DNA of 64,000 nucleotides, from NCBI RefSeq assembly GCF_000190315.1, contig NC_015151.1, forward strand, positions 434,001 to 498,000. Reading direction: 5' to 3'. Shown here piece by piece: positions 26,010-35,251 of the stretch. Made by a program: the position numbers and the translations under genes. The notes below the pieces were generated by a model that had not been told where the DNA came from, made no database searches, and saw only the letters and a list, made by a program, of their open reading frames with translations. The stretch comes from Vulcanisaeta moutnovskia 768-28 (lineage in GTDB: Archaea > Thermoproteota > Thermoprotei > Thermoproteales > Thermocladiaceae). Each line of letters opens with the position of its first letter. The first letter of the stretch is position 1.

Positions 26010-26894
26010 TTATTTAGTCGTGTTAGTGACTATGAATACTGTGTTATATGTTTTAATAATTGTATTCACGCCATTAATGTACTCACCAGTCCAATAACCC
26101 GCGTAGGTCCATTGCAAATTGCTTGGTGCGATCCATGATCCACTCTTCAATAGCCATAATGATAACGTTGCATTCAAGTAATTAAATCGAACACCCTGAT
26201 AATTACTTGCGCCGACCACCGTTACATCAATTAGGCCAAATCTTTTCATGTAAACTTTCATTCTAGTTATTTCAGTATCATTATAGTATAAAATCAATGT
26301 TTCGTTACTTGGTAGATAGACCATGATTAATGTACCGCATATTGGATAGTGTAATTCATGCCTCATACCTATTTCACGACATGTTATTGTCCCATTAAAT
26401 TTCAGCAAGCACCATAAGGGCTCTACCACATTCTCACCATTATAAGAGGTAATGAGTAGTACGTCTTGCACCCAATACCAGCTTCCATTAATTGCCTTAA
26501 GCCAGGTGTTTAATTGTACACTATAGCCAGGTATTAAAGTTAAGTTTTTATAGTTATTTACCGTGGGTGGCAATGAAACTCCTAATGCTGGATCTGCGTT
26601 ATAAACGCAAAAGTACGCCTTAACACCGGTATAGTTCATGCCACGTGGTATAATTACGCCAACACCAGGGTTGGTAGGGTTTGTTTTGTTTATCGTGACC
26701 CAAGTCACTGATCCGTTGATGTACTCTACAATGCATAAACCGCTTTGGCAATAATACTGCACTATATTTAAGCTGCTGATATACCTATTAAAATTAATGT
26801 TATGTCTCAAGTAGGTCACGAGTATACTAGGGCCTATAAATAATACTATGAATATCAAGGTTAGTCCTAGGATTAATAGCAATGAGGATTGCAT
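26010..26894 (-). CDS. Hypothetical anchored extracytoplasmic protein
   Basis: A 294-residue protein with one N-terminal transmembrane helix (LLILGLTLIFIVLFIGPSILVTYL, residues 6-29) and a long extracytoplasmic part rich in Asn-x-Ser/Thr sites, Tyr and Trp. Cysteine pairs (YYCQSGLCIVEY; LWCLLKFNGTITCRE) suggest disulfides. No family recognised. It lies alone between two exporter operons on the same strand, with its own AT-rich upstream region, and might be a secreted or surface accessory protein; that is a guess from position. Confidence 0.55.
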   Translation of the reverse strand: MQSSLLLILGLTLIFIVLFIGPSILVTYLRHNINFNRYISSLNIVQYYCQSGLCIVEYINGSVTWVTINKTNPTNPGVGVIIPRGMNYTGVKAYFCVYNADPALGVSLPPTVNNYKNLTLIPGYSVQLNTWLKAINGSWYWVQDVLLITSYNGENVVEPLWCLLKFNGTITCREIGMRHELHYPICGTLIMVYLPSNETLILYYNDTEITRMKVYMKRFGLIDVTVVGASNYQGVRFNYLNATLSLWLLKSGSWIAPSNLQWTYAGYWTGEYINGVNTIIKTYNTVFIVTNTTK

Positions 26895-26947
26895 TACTAA
26901 TTATAGTATCCTTAAAGTACTATATAAACTTATATTTGGTTTCAGAT

Positions 26948-27373
26948 TCACATATTAATCGATATTAATCCAAGGGCCGATAGTATTAATACTATCATTA
27001 TTAATGATGCGATTAATGCAAAGTTGATCTTCCTTCTTGTATATAGCATAATTACGGTTACGATAATCCCCATTATGGCGGCTATGCCGAATAGTATAAA
27101 ACCAATGTCCTGAAGCATCATGGCATATGAATTAGTATGCATGTACGTTATTATATTTATTATCCTAATTCCACTACTCTGTATACATGACTGTATGACA
27201 TTTGGTGCCTCACCATCCAATAGCCTGTTTATAATACAAACAGTATTGCCATAATGCTTAGTCACTGTTAATAGGAGACCCATGAAGGCCGTTATGATAC
27301 CAGCTATTGCTATCCAGAAGGCAATTTTGCTGTAGGTCCTTGATATCACTGATAATACTTTGTCCGATGCCAT
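26948..27373 (-). CDS. Three-span membrane protein, candidate partner of TauE-type exporter
   Basis: A 141-residue paralogue of the protein at 24500-24904: helix 1 AFWIAIAGIITAFMGLLLTV, a loop with CIINRLLDGEAPNVIQSC (C-x16-C, same N-R-L-x2-G spacing), helix 2 IGFILFGIAAIMGIIVTVIMLY, the RRK motif, and helix 3 ending LILSALGLISINM. It starts one base after the stop of its exporter gene (27375). The two conserved cysteines should lie outside the membrane and may form a disulfide or bind a sulfur species. Function unknown. Confidence 0.65.
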   Translation of the reverse strand: MASDKVLSVISRTYSKIAFWIAIAGIITAFMGLLLTVTKHYGNTVCIINRLLDGEAPNVIQSCIQSSGIRIINIITYMHTNSYAMMLQDIGFILFGIAAIMGIIVTVIMLYTRRKINFALIASLIMIVLILSALGLISINM

Positions 27374-27374
27374 A

Positions 27375-28316
27375 TTACACCACCCCCATTATTACAGGTA
27401 GTGCTTGTTGGATTAATCTGGCACTCGCTAAAAGCATCGCGAGGATTACAAACCACCTAATCACGTAAGCCCTCAACTTAGGCATTAATCTTGAGCCTAC
27501 CTGCGCTCCTATCATACAACCAAGGAGGCAGGGTACTGCGAATATGGGTATCATAGCACCACTGTTTATGTAGACCCACATGGCGGCCGTATCGCCAATG
27601 CCTATCACCACGAGACTGGTTGCTGTAGCTACCTTAAGTGGCACGTACATAATTAAATTATACACCGGCACAATAGCCCAACCAGCACCTAAACCAAACA
27701 TGCCAGAGACGAGGCCTATCCCCACAAAGCATAGTAAGCCCCACACCGTATTAACGATCCTATACTCTACTATGCGACCCAACGAAATTTCATAATAACT
27801 AGAATTAAGCTCAAACGCGTTAGCCAACTTATCATACTTACCCTCTGGTGGTATGGGATATTCTGTTCTTCTTCCCTTAGTTATCATGAGTATTACAATA
27901 AATAATACCAACACCCCCAGAGCGAATCTAATCAAGGCCTTACCGAAACTCCCCATAACCGCAGTTATATGAAGCCCGATGAAGGAGCCAATAATTGCGA
28001 AAATAGTATATGGAAGAGACGAGAAGAGGGCCAGGTTAAAGTTTGCAATACCTCTACCTAGATAAGGTCTTGCGGACATAAGTGAGCTCATTGTAGCTAT
28101 CGCAAGGCCTGTCGCACGCACTATGTCTGGATTTATAGTCGTGAAGGCCATCATTATCGGTGTGAATAAGACACCACCACCAACACCAGCCAATGCCGCA
28201 ACAAACCCTATCAATATACATATTAAAAAGATTATTATTAAAAATATAACTGGAGAATTAAGCAATGTAAATATATTATCTAATAATCCACTGATTATAT
28301 TGATGTGTACAGGCAT
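27375..28316 (-). CDS. TauE/SafE-family sulfite/sulfonate exporter-like protein (2)
   Basis: About 313 residues and highly similar to the protein at 24901-25854, including FVAALAGVGGGVLFTPIMMAFTTINPDIVRATGLAIAT and FVGIGLVSGMFGLGAGWAIVPVYNLIMYVPLKVATATS. ATG 28316 fits the TATA element at 28343-28361, about 27 bases upstream; a TTG at 28325 would add three residues. It is followed directly by a C-x16-C membrane partner gene, the same two-gene module as at 24500-25854, so the module has been duplicated. Confidence 0.85.
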   Translation of the reverse strand: MPVHINIISGLLDNIFTLLNSPVIFLIIIFLICILIGFVAALAGVGGGVLFTPIMMAFTTINPDIVRATGLAIATMSSLMSARPYLGRGIANFNLALFSSLPYTIFAIIGSFIGLHITAVMGSFGKALIRFALGVLVLFIVILMITKGRRTEYPIPPEGKYDKLANAFELNSSYYEISLGRIVEYRIVNTVWGLLCFVGIGLVSGMFGLGAGWAIVPVYNLIMYVPLKVATATSLVVIGIGDTAAMWVYINSGAMIPIFAVPCLLGCMIGAQVGSRLMPKLRAYVIRWFVILAMLLASARLIQQALPVIMGVV

Positions 28317-28342
28317 GGTCTTCAAGCTATGATTAGCCTAAA

Positions 28343-28361
28343 TATTAATAAACTTTGTTCT
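28343..28361 (-). promoter_or_regulatory. Promoter of exporter operon 2
   Basis: The minus-strand AGAACAAAGTTTATTAATA is a BRE/TATA-like element with 18 of 19 bases shared with 25883-25901. It is placed for a nearly leaderless start at ATG 28316. The conservation covers the BRE and the bases before it (AGAAC), so a shared regulator is possible. Confidence 0.55.
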
Positions 28362-28491
28362 CCAGATTTTCCTAAAATAAAACTAATTTATTAATTATTA
28401 TGAAATAATAATTAAATAAATTTACAAAATATTATTCTTAAGCGATTAACATTATTCTTCGGTATTACTTAATACAAATTTGTTTTCAACT

Positions 28492-29481
28492 CTAATCAGT
28501 TATATACTTTCTCATGATTAACAATATCATTAATGCTAATAATAGTACTGAGAATGCTATAATATGCCTGGTCATTATTGGTATAATGAGTATGTGCCCC
28601 CTATTTAATCCTGAAAGTAGCATCCTAACTGATAGGTATGAGAATACCGAAAGTAACACTACCTTTACTGATGATGATCGAACACGGGGTAATAAGTACG
28701 ATGCTAAGTACGCGCCTGGCGCTATACCGACTGCCGATGCCATGGCTAGGTATGGCTGTATATACCCAAAAGCCCAATAAAGTGATCCGCTAGTCGCCGC
28801 TGTCACACCTACTATCAGGTTGCTCGTTGCTGTGGCTACTTTTAATGGTAAGCCAATTACATTATATAGTGCAAGTATGTTTATGGGGCCGCCACCTATG
28901 CCCAATAATCCTGACATTAATCCTCCAAAGAACATAATGGGTATTGACTTAATGAGGTTCATTCTATAAATTGTGTAATTCACGTAGGTCTTAAGAGTAG
29001 TGTCGAAGAATACATCGTTCAATATTATATGGTCAATATCTTCTCGTCTAGTTAATATTGGGGTGATATTGTATTTTTCCTTTCTTTTTAATGATAGAAC
29101 CATTGTTAATATCATTATGAAACTAAATACCAAGTATAATATCCAATTAAATCCTCTGCTTATTAAATGGTATGCCATTAGCGATCCCATAATGGCACCA
29201 AACGTCGTTATTGGGCATAGGAATAACATCACCTTAACGTTAGGAAGCCTTATGTTTAAGTATCTATATCCGCTCATTAGAGAAGTCATTAGCGCTGACA
29301 CAAGACTAATGCCAGCAGCATACTGTATTGGTAGGTTCTCGAACACTGACGTTAATAGTGGTGTTAATATAACGGCACCACCAAGACCTAGAAGACCCCC
29401 TATTAACCCAGCCACGAATCCACATGCTAGGATTATTAAAAGTGTTATTATAAATTCGATAATGAAGAGCATAGGAATCAC
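28492..29481 (-). CDS. TauE/SafE-family exporter-like protein (3)
   Basis: A 329-residue membrane protein with both TauE repeats: FVAGLIGGLLGLGGAVILTPLL and FFGGLMSGLLGIGGGPINILALYNVIGLPLKVATATSNL. A cytoplasmic loop (LKRKEKYNITPILTRREDIDHII) separates the halves. It differs from exporters 1 and 2 in the signature (GIGGGPIN rather than GxGAGWAI) and resembles exporter 4. Its start overlaps the stop of the fusion gene 29478-30899 by four bases, so the two are co-translated and may form one transporter. Confidence 0.82.
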   Translation of the reverse strand: MIPMLFIIEFIITLLIILACGFVAGLIGGLLGLGGAVILTPLLTSVFENLPIQYAAGISLVSALMTSLMSGYRYLNIRLPNVKVMLFLCPITTFGAIMGSLMAYHLISRGFNWILYLVFSFIMILTMVLSLKRKEKYNITPILTRREDIDHIILNDVFFDTTLKTYVNYTIYRMNLIKSIPIMFFGGLMSGLLGIGGGPINILALYNVIGLPLKVATATSNLIVGVTAATSGSLYWAFGYIQPYLAMASAVGIAPGAYLASYLLPRVRSSSVKVVLLSVFSYLSVRMLLSGLNRGHILIIPIMTRHIIAFSVLLLALMILLIMRKYITD

Positions 29482-30899
29482 CCATGTAGTATGAAGATAG
29501 GTAGCACGAATATGGCTATCATCAAATTCACGAAGGTTATTAAGGCTAGCAACGTGTATAGGATATCTCTTTCTAACAAGAATCTTACGAAATTCAATAA
29601 AACCATAACTACTGGAATCGCTATTAATACCATTAACCCAAACATCATTAGACTTAATCCACCCAACCTTAGAATACCATCGAGTACGTACATTACAGTG
29701 ATTTCGCGCGTATTTACCATACTTGAGGGATCAAGAATTTGCTTCAGCTGCACGTGAAGGCCGACACTGCCTCCATGTAGGAAAAGCATTATTAAGCCCA
29801 ATATTAAGAATATGATGCTCAGGAGTACTCCGTATTTAAGTAGGTTGCTCACGATGCTCGTGAATTTCCTCTCAACCGCACTAGGGCTCTCAGGTTGAGC
29901 TTGGTATATCGTTATTGACATATCCTGAACTTCTTTATACTTATGTGTGAATATAATATAGAGTGATATTATTATTACTGAAGCAAGCACGGTGGCAATT
30001 ATCGTTCTCTCCAGCGATGTTATTGGTAGTAAACCCTCTCTGCCGAGGCCCCTAAGTACCATTCTGAAGCCTAGATAAGCCAGCACCGCTACGAAAACCC
30101 ACCTGACTTGCTTATTAGTTACGTACATGAGCATTCTAGTACCAATCCTAGAGCCTATTAAGACACCTATTGCGGTGCATGTTGCTATGAATGGACTTAT
30201 ATACCCAAAGTACCAGTAAAGTGAGCCGCTGGTTGCGGCTGTTACTCCTATCATGAAGTTGCTCGTTGTTGTACTCACCTTCATGGGCAGGTTCATGCCC
30301 CAGTCCATGGCGAGTACCTTAAGCGCGCCACTACCAATACCCAACAAACCACTAATAAAACCAGCAAAGAACATTATCAACCAACCGAGCCACCAACGAA
30401 CACCCCAATACTTATACCAAATCTTTAGTGCTGGATCATAGCACACCCCATAGAGCTTAAAGACCTTAGTTGTTCGATCTGGATTCCTTGGCGGTGGAAG
30501 TTCGCAAGTGCTTCTCTGTACGGTGGGTACTATTGATGCCAGCAGGACAACGCCGAATATTACGTATATGACCCAGGTAAGGCCGTGTGCATATACGAAA
30601 TTTGCTGTTAGTGAGCCTATTATTGCACCCGTGGTTGTTGCAGTGACTAGGCTAATGCCTATCCTATCATTAGCTAGTCTCTTCTTAACGTACACGCTGG
30701 CTGAACCAGCCGATGTGGATATTGTTGATATTAACGCGGAGCCCGTGGCATATATTATTGGTATACTTAGGAATAGTGTTAGTACCGGTGTCAAGACAAC
30801 GCCTCCACCAAGCCCAGCCAAGGCACCGAGTAAACCAGCTACAATACCTGCAATTATGAACTCCAGCATTTTCAATAGATCAAATATTACGGTGATCAT
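29478..30899 (-). CDS. TauE/SafE-family exporter fused to a DUF1634-like membrane domain
   Basis: A 473-residue protein. Residues 1-320 form a TauE-type exporter (LLGALAGLGGGVVLTPVLTLF; FFAGFISGLLGIGSGALKVLAMDWGMNLPMKVSTTTSNF). Residues about 330-473 form an added three-span domain (LLKYGVLLSIIFLILGLIMLFLHG; LRLGGLSLMMFGLMVLIAIPVVMVLL; YTLLALITFVNLMIAIFVLPIFI) that looks like DUF1634. The fusion supports a physical complex between exporters and the small three-span proteins encoded beside exporters 1 and 2. Promoter: TATA-like element near 30921-30934 for a nearly leaderless message. Confidence 0.8.
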   Translation of the reverse strand: MITVIFDLLKMLEFIIAGIVAGLLGALAGLGGGVVLTPVLTLFLSIPIIYATGSALISTISTSAGSASVYVKKRLANDRIGISLVTATTTGAIIGSLTANFVYAHGLTWVIYVIFGVVLLASIVPTVQRSTCELPPPRNPDRTTKVFKLYGVCYDPALKIWYKYWGVRWWLGWLIMFFAGFISGLLGIGSGALKVLAMDWGMNLPMKVSTTTSNFMIGVTAATSGSLYWYFGYISPFIATCTAIGVLIGSRIGTRMLMYVTNKQVRWVFVAVLAYLGFRMVLRGLGREGLLPITSLERTIIATVLASVIIISLYIIFTHKYKEVQDMSITIYQAQPESPSAVERKFTSIVSNLLKYGVLLSIIFLILGLIMLFLHGGSVGLHVQLKQILDPSSMVNTREITVMYVLDGILRLGGLSLMMFGLMVLIAIPVVMVLLNFVRFLLERDILYTLLALITFVNLMIAIFVLPIFILHG

Positions 30900-31107
30900 C
30901 AGTCAAAAACTTGACTTCACGATATATAAACATTATTACACGATACAATACACTAAACGAGAAATAATTTAGTAATTATATCGTAAATAAATGAATATTT
31001 TTAACATAATAACATATTTTTATTAATAAATATTTATAAATGACTAATAATTAAGGAAACTGAATATAAAAATATACAATTGTTTTAATGGTGTATAATA
31101 ATTAGCG

Positions 31108-33608
31108 TTACCTTGATATACCTAACCTGCCAAGCATTAATTTAGCTCTATCATTAATTGCAAAATTAACAAATAAGCAATAGAGTGCTACCGCCGCGAA
31201 TTCCTGCCAGGTTATTGGTGTTAATAAATGACCCCATGGACCCGGCAATCCCGTTAATGCTATAAACGCTACCACAACCATATCTATTACTGATGCTATT
31301 ATTAGCCACTTACCTGGTCTTGATACCCAGAATGGCCCTCTCTCCCTAACTATGAATGGTGTTAGTACTCCCATGTACATAATCGCCGTGAAGTAATACG
31401 TATGTAACACATGTACGTTGCCTATGTGGAAGTAGTCAAGAGCTAGGAACAATAGACCGAACATCTCGGCTACAGTAAATATCCCAAGTCCAACACCTAA
31501 CTTCACAAGTTTAGGTACGTCCCACTTCTCCGGCGTTGGTGAGCCTTTGGCATTATCCGTGGATAAGGATATGGTCACGAAATCAATCAAAAATAGGAAA
31601 AGCGTTACGTCAAGCGCAGAGACTGCATATATTGGGTTGTGCCAAAATAGAGCTGAGATTATGAAGGCCAAGGTTACGAAAACAGCTATTTCAAATGTTT
31701 TAACAACCTTATTGAGTATCCATGTGATGATCCTCTGGAATGTTGACCTGCCAATCCTAACGAGCTCCACAACACCCGAAAGTCCCTCAACAGTCAGAAC
31801 AACACTAGCCGCCGCCTTAGCCACATCAGTCGCGTTACTAACGGCTATACCAACCTCGGCCTGTTTAAGGGCTGGTGAGTCATTAACACCATCACCAGTC
31901 ATACCAACTATTTGCCTACTTGCCTGCAGGCTTTTCACGATGAAGTACTTATCCTCCGGGTAAATCTCAGCAAATACATCAGCCTCCTCAGCAAGTTTAG
32001 CTGCCTTCTGCGGTTCTTTCTCAAGTAATTCCTTTAGTTCTTTACCAGACATCACATTCTCGCCAAGGCCGATGATCTTGGCTATTTCCCTGGCAATGGG
32101 CTTAGCATCACCGGTCAGCATCTTAACCCTAACACCCAAATTCCTAAGCTCCTGGATTAGCTTAGGAGTGTCCTCTCTAGGTATGTCATATAATGCCACG
32201 AGGCCAACCATCTCCCAGTGATCACCATCCTCAGACTTAGCCACACCCAGCGTCCTATAGCCACTTGCCGCAAAGGAATTCATAATACTTTCAACATCCT
32301 CACCCAACTTTATCCTGCATAAATCCTCAGCTAATGTCCTAACGGCACCCTTAGTAACCCTAAATATGCGACCACCATTATTTCTATCCACAACCAAGGC
32401 CTCTGTGCGCCTCGTTGATGGATCAAAGGGCTTGAACTCCTTAACCTCGAAATCATTAATTAGTAATTTTCTTTCCTTCGCAGCCCTTATGAAGGCCAGG
32501 TCTATTGGGTCTTGATTAGCCTCTTGACTCGCTAATGCACCATAAAGTAATACTTCATTCTCAGAGTAACCTTTCATGGGAACAACATGAGTAACTGTTA
32601 ACCTATTGTAGGTTAGGGTTCCCGTCTTATCCGCGCATAATACTGTCATAGATGCTGAATCCTCAACGGCACTGAGCTTCGTTATTAATGCACCCTTCCT
32701 AGCCATTTCCTGAGCTCCAACGGCCATGGTTACCGTGAACATGGCGGGTAGCGCAACTGGTACTGCGAATACGATTAGCATTATTGCCAGGGGCAGTACG
32801 TAGTCCGCCAGAAACATTAGACTGTGTAGGTAGAAGTAGGTTAGTGGGAACATGACTATTACGAGAATGGAAACCATAATTAGCAAGGCCGAGACGACTT
32901 TAGATATTATCTCTTCCATATGTAACTTAGGCCTAGCTGTTTGAACTAGTTGTACTGTCTTTCCAAAGTACGTATTTAACCCAGTCCTAACAACCACGGC
33001 AGTAGCCTCTCCCCTCCTGAGAATGGATCCAGAGTACATTATATCACCCTTCCTCTTAATCACAGGCATGCTCTCCCCAGTGAGTGCTGATTGGTCGACC
33101 TCAACCTCCTCACTGGTTATTATCTTAGCATCAGCGGGCACTATATCACCAGCCCTAATTCTAATTATATCACCAGGGACTAAGAACCTCGCTGGTAGTG
33201 CCTGCCAGACGCCATTCCTAAGAACCCTAGCCATAACCTGAAGTCTCTGCTTAAGTAATTCAACCGCCCTTGCAGCGTGTTCCTCATGGATAAAACCAAT
33301 TAATGCATTAACAACAAGCAAAGCAGCGATGATGTAAGCATCAACAAGCCTGGCCGGATCTATTGTTAAACCAAGGATTATGCAGACAATCATCGCTGCT
33401 TCAAGCATCCATGCAGTGAATCCCCAGAACTTCTTAGCAAACTTCTTGGCTGGGTGTTCCTTCTTCTCGGGTACCTCGTTATAGCCATACCTCTTGGCCC
33501 TCTCGTTAACCTCAGCATCACTAAGCCCTGTATTTGCATTTGTGTTTAATTCCCGTAAAATTCCTCCACGGAAATAGTCTCATAATTACGAGACTTCTCG
33601 GGCAACAT
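31108..33608 (-). CDS. Plasma-membrane-type P-type H+-ATPase, N-terminus frameshifted
   Basis: The main frame from ATG 33408 (766 residues) holds LTGESMPVIKRKGD, the phosphorylation motif CADKTGTLTYNRLTV, the hinge MTGDGVNDSPALKQAEVGIAV and about ten helices, as in the type IIIA proton pumps of plants, fungi and archaea. The conserved N-terminus GLSDAEVNERAKRYGYNEVPEKK is visible upstream in the same frame but has no ATG, GTG or TTG. In another frame, ATG 33608 gives MLPEKSRNYETISVEEFYG, which joins it if one G is added to the GGG at 33552-33554. So the gene is frameshifted, or this is a base-calling error. TATA-like CTTATAAAC at 33638-33646. Confidence 0.88.
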
Positions 33609-33742
33609 AATAAAGTACATTTTCACTATTACGAAGACTTATAAACTTTATTCCACATTATGGAAATAAAATTAATATAAAATTCAATATAAATGAAAAC
33701 TATTATATAATAATAATATGAAATTATTCAGAAGAATTTAGT

Positions 33743-34456
33743 TTAGCTCAATTTAATTAATGTATTCATTAATGATACATCTTTAAAGAGTCCTAGGTAG
33801 AAGTAGTCTTCATTAGCCTCAACAACCGTTAAATGCTCATTTAGTGAGAGCTTTTTTAGTATTTCATTAACAATGAAGTATTGAGTATATGAAGGCCTTC
33901 TTAATTCATGATTAAGAACCCACATTCTCACTCCATTATAGAAATCCATAATCGACGCAATTATGTGTTTTGATAATTCATTAAGAGCTTTATCGACCTC
34001 CCTATCATCCCTAAACTCCCGTTTAAATAAATTAATTACGGCACTATTACCTATGATTTCATCGTAGGCCCATGCTACATGGTCAAGAACATGCCTACAT
34101 ATAAAGTAATCGTTAAAGAATCTTAAGGTCCTAATTATTAAATCGATATAATTAGTGACTAATAAATCCTTATTCTTAGCCTTTCCTACTCTCTTACCAA
34201 GGCTTAACTCATCACTTTCATGCATCTCAAGATAATCCTTAATGCGCACTACTGAATGACTAATAACCGCTAAGTCAATTATGTATGCCACAGGAATAAT
34301 CATACCATTCTCTATTCTTACTAGTTGATTTACGGGAATAATATGGATTTTAACAAATAAGTCAGCTCTCTCCCTAATCAATGAGTTGGGCTCAAATAGC
34401 CTAACCTTACTTATTGCATTATTAATAACCTTGTTTATTGCATTAATACTATTCAC
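33743..34456 (-). CDS. Hypothetical protein, paralogue of next gene
   Basis: A 237-residue protein of unrecognised family. It shares with 34538-35164 the N-terminal block PNS-[IV]RE-x-A-[DE]LF-[VI]K-x-HI-[IV]P (PNSLIRERADLFVKIHIIP), a middle NDYFICRHVLDHVAWAYD, and the end block DYFYLGLF. Largely alpha-helical, no membrane segment, no known motif. Two paralogues in a row beside a winged-helix regulator and the siroheme genes suggest a sulfur-linked or sensory role; this is only contextual. The long helices are reminiscent of ligand-binding regulator domains without an HTH. Confidence 0.55.
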   Translation of the reverse strand: MNSINAINKVINNAISKVRLFEPNSLIRERADLFVKIHIIPVNQLVRIENGMIIPVAYIIDLAVISHSVVRIKDYLEMHESDELSLGKRVGKAKNKDLLVTNYIDLIIRTLRFFNDYFICRHVLDHVAWAYDEIIGNSAVINLFKREFRDDREVDKALNELSKHIIASIMDFYNGVRMWVLNHELRRPSYTQYFIVNEILKKLSLNEHLTVVEANEDYFYLGLFKDVSLMNTLIKLS

Positions 34457-34537
34457 AATAATATCTAGGTAGAAGTGAATTTTAATGCTATTCCACGATA
34501 TATGTAAAATACATTTCGATAAAAGTGATATGCATAG

Positions 34538-35164
34538 TTATGTTAAACCCACGTATATGCAATCATTATCTACCTTTAATAATATAAATATCTTATTATT
34601 TATATCCTTAAGAAATTTTTCAATTAATGAACGCTCTATCGAAGTACTTCTTTTTAGTACATAATTAATTAAGTCACAAATTATTAAATTAAAGATATCA
34701 TTTAATACCTTTACTATGGATTTTTCCTTAACTCTATAATCATTAATTAACCTTTTAATTAAATAATCATTAGTTAACGAATCGTAAGCCCATATTAAAT
34801 AATTAAGTATGTCATTACACACGAAATATCCATAAAATAGAGTTAGTAACTTTATCTTATAATCAAGGTAAAGGTTCATTAGTGATTGATACTTGTTCTT
34901 TAATTGAATCTTACATGGCATGATGTCACTTAATAGTATTGATGTATCTTTAAGGACTAATCTCTCCATTACGTTAATCTTAATTTTTACATCATCATTA
35001 ATTATGATGAATGATTCAAGAGGGACTATGTGAGCCTTAATAAATAATTCAGCGTTTTCTCTAACCCTGCTATTTGGGTCATAATTACTAGCCAGTTCTA
35101 TAGCATTATTAACTATGTTACTAAGTTCGTTAGGTAGCTTGAGTTTTATGCATTGCTTCTTCAT
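34538..35164 (-). CDS. Hypothetical protein, paralogue of 33743-34456
   Basis: A 208-residue helical protein with PNSRVRENAELFIKAHIVP near the N-terminus, FYGYFVCNDILNYLIWAYDSL in the middle and DNDCIYVGLT at the end, aligning along its length with its neighbour. Very rich in Leu, Ile, Asn and Lys, more AT-rich than the surrounding genes. No family recognised. Diverges from the winged-helix gene at 35252 across an 87-base promoter region containing TTCCAC-GTGAAA (35208-35219), abutted half-sites like those of the sulfate-operon palindrome. Confidence 0.55.
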   Translation of the reverse strand: MKKQCIKLKLPNELSNIVNNAIELASNYDPNSRVRENAELFIKAHIVPLESFIIINDDVKIKINVMERLVLKDTSILLSDIMPCKIQLKNKYQSLMNLYLDYKIKLLTLFYGYFVCNDILNYLIWAYDSLTNDYLIKRLINDYRVKEKSIVKVLNDIFNLIICDLINYVLKRSTSIERSLIEKFLKDINNKIFILLKVDNDCIYVGLT

Positions 35165-35251
35165 TATTTATTATTATCAGTCTTATAATTATGAGATTTA
35201 AGGTTAATTCCACGTGAAATAAGCGTTTTTAACTTCGGCCGTTGAAAAATA

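Noticed and set aside
35208-35219. TTCCAC-GTGAAA as a seventh sulfate-operon site
   Set aside because: The half-sites match, but there is no 7-base spacer, so I keep it apart from the six sites.
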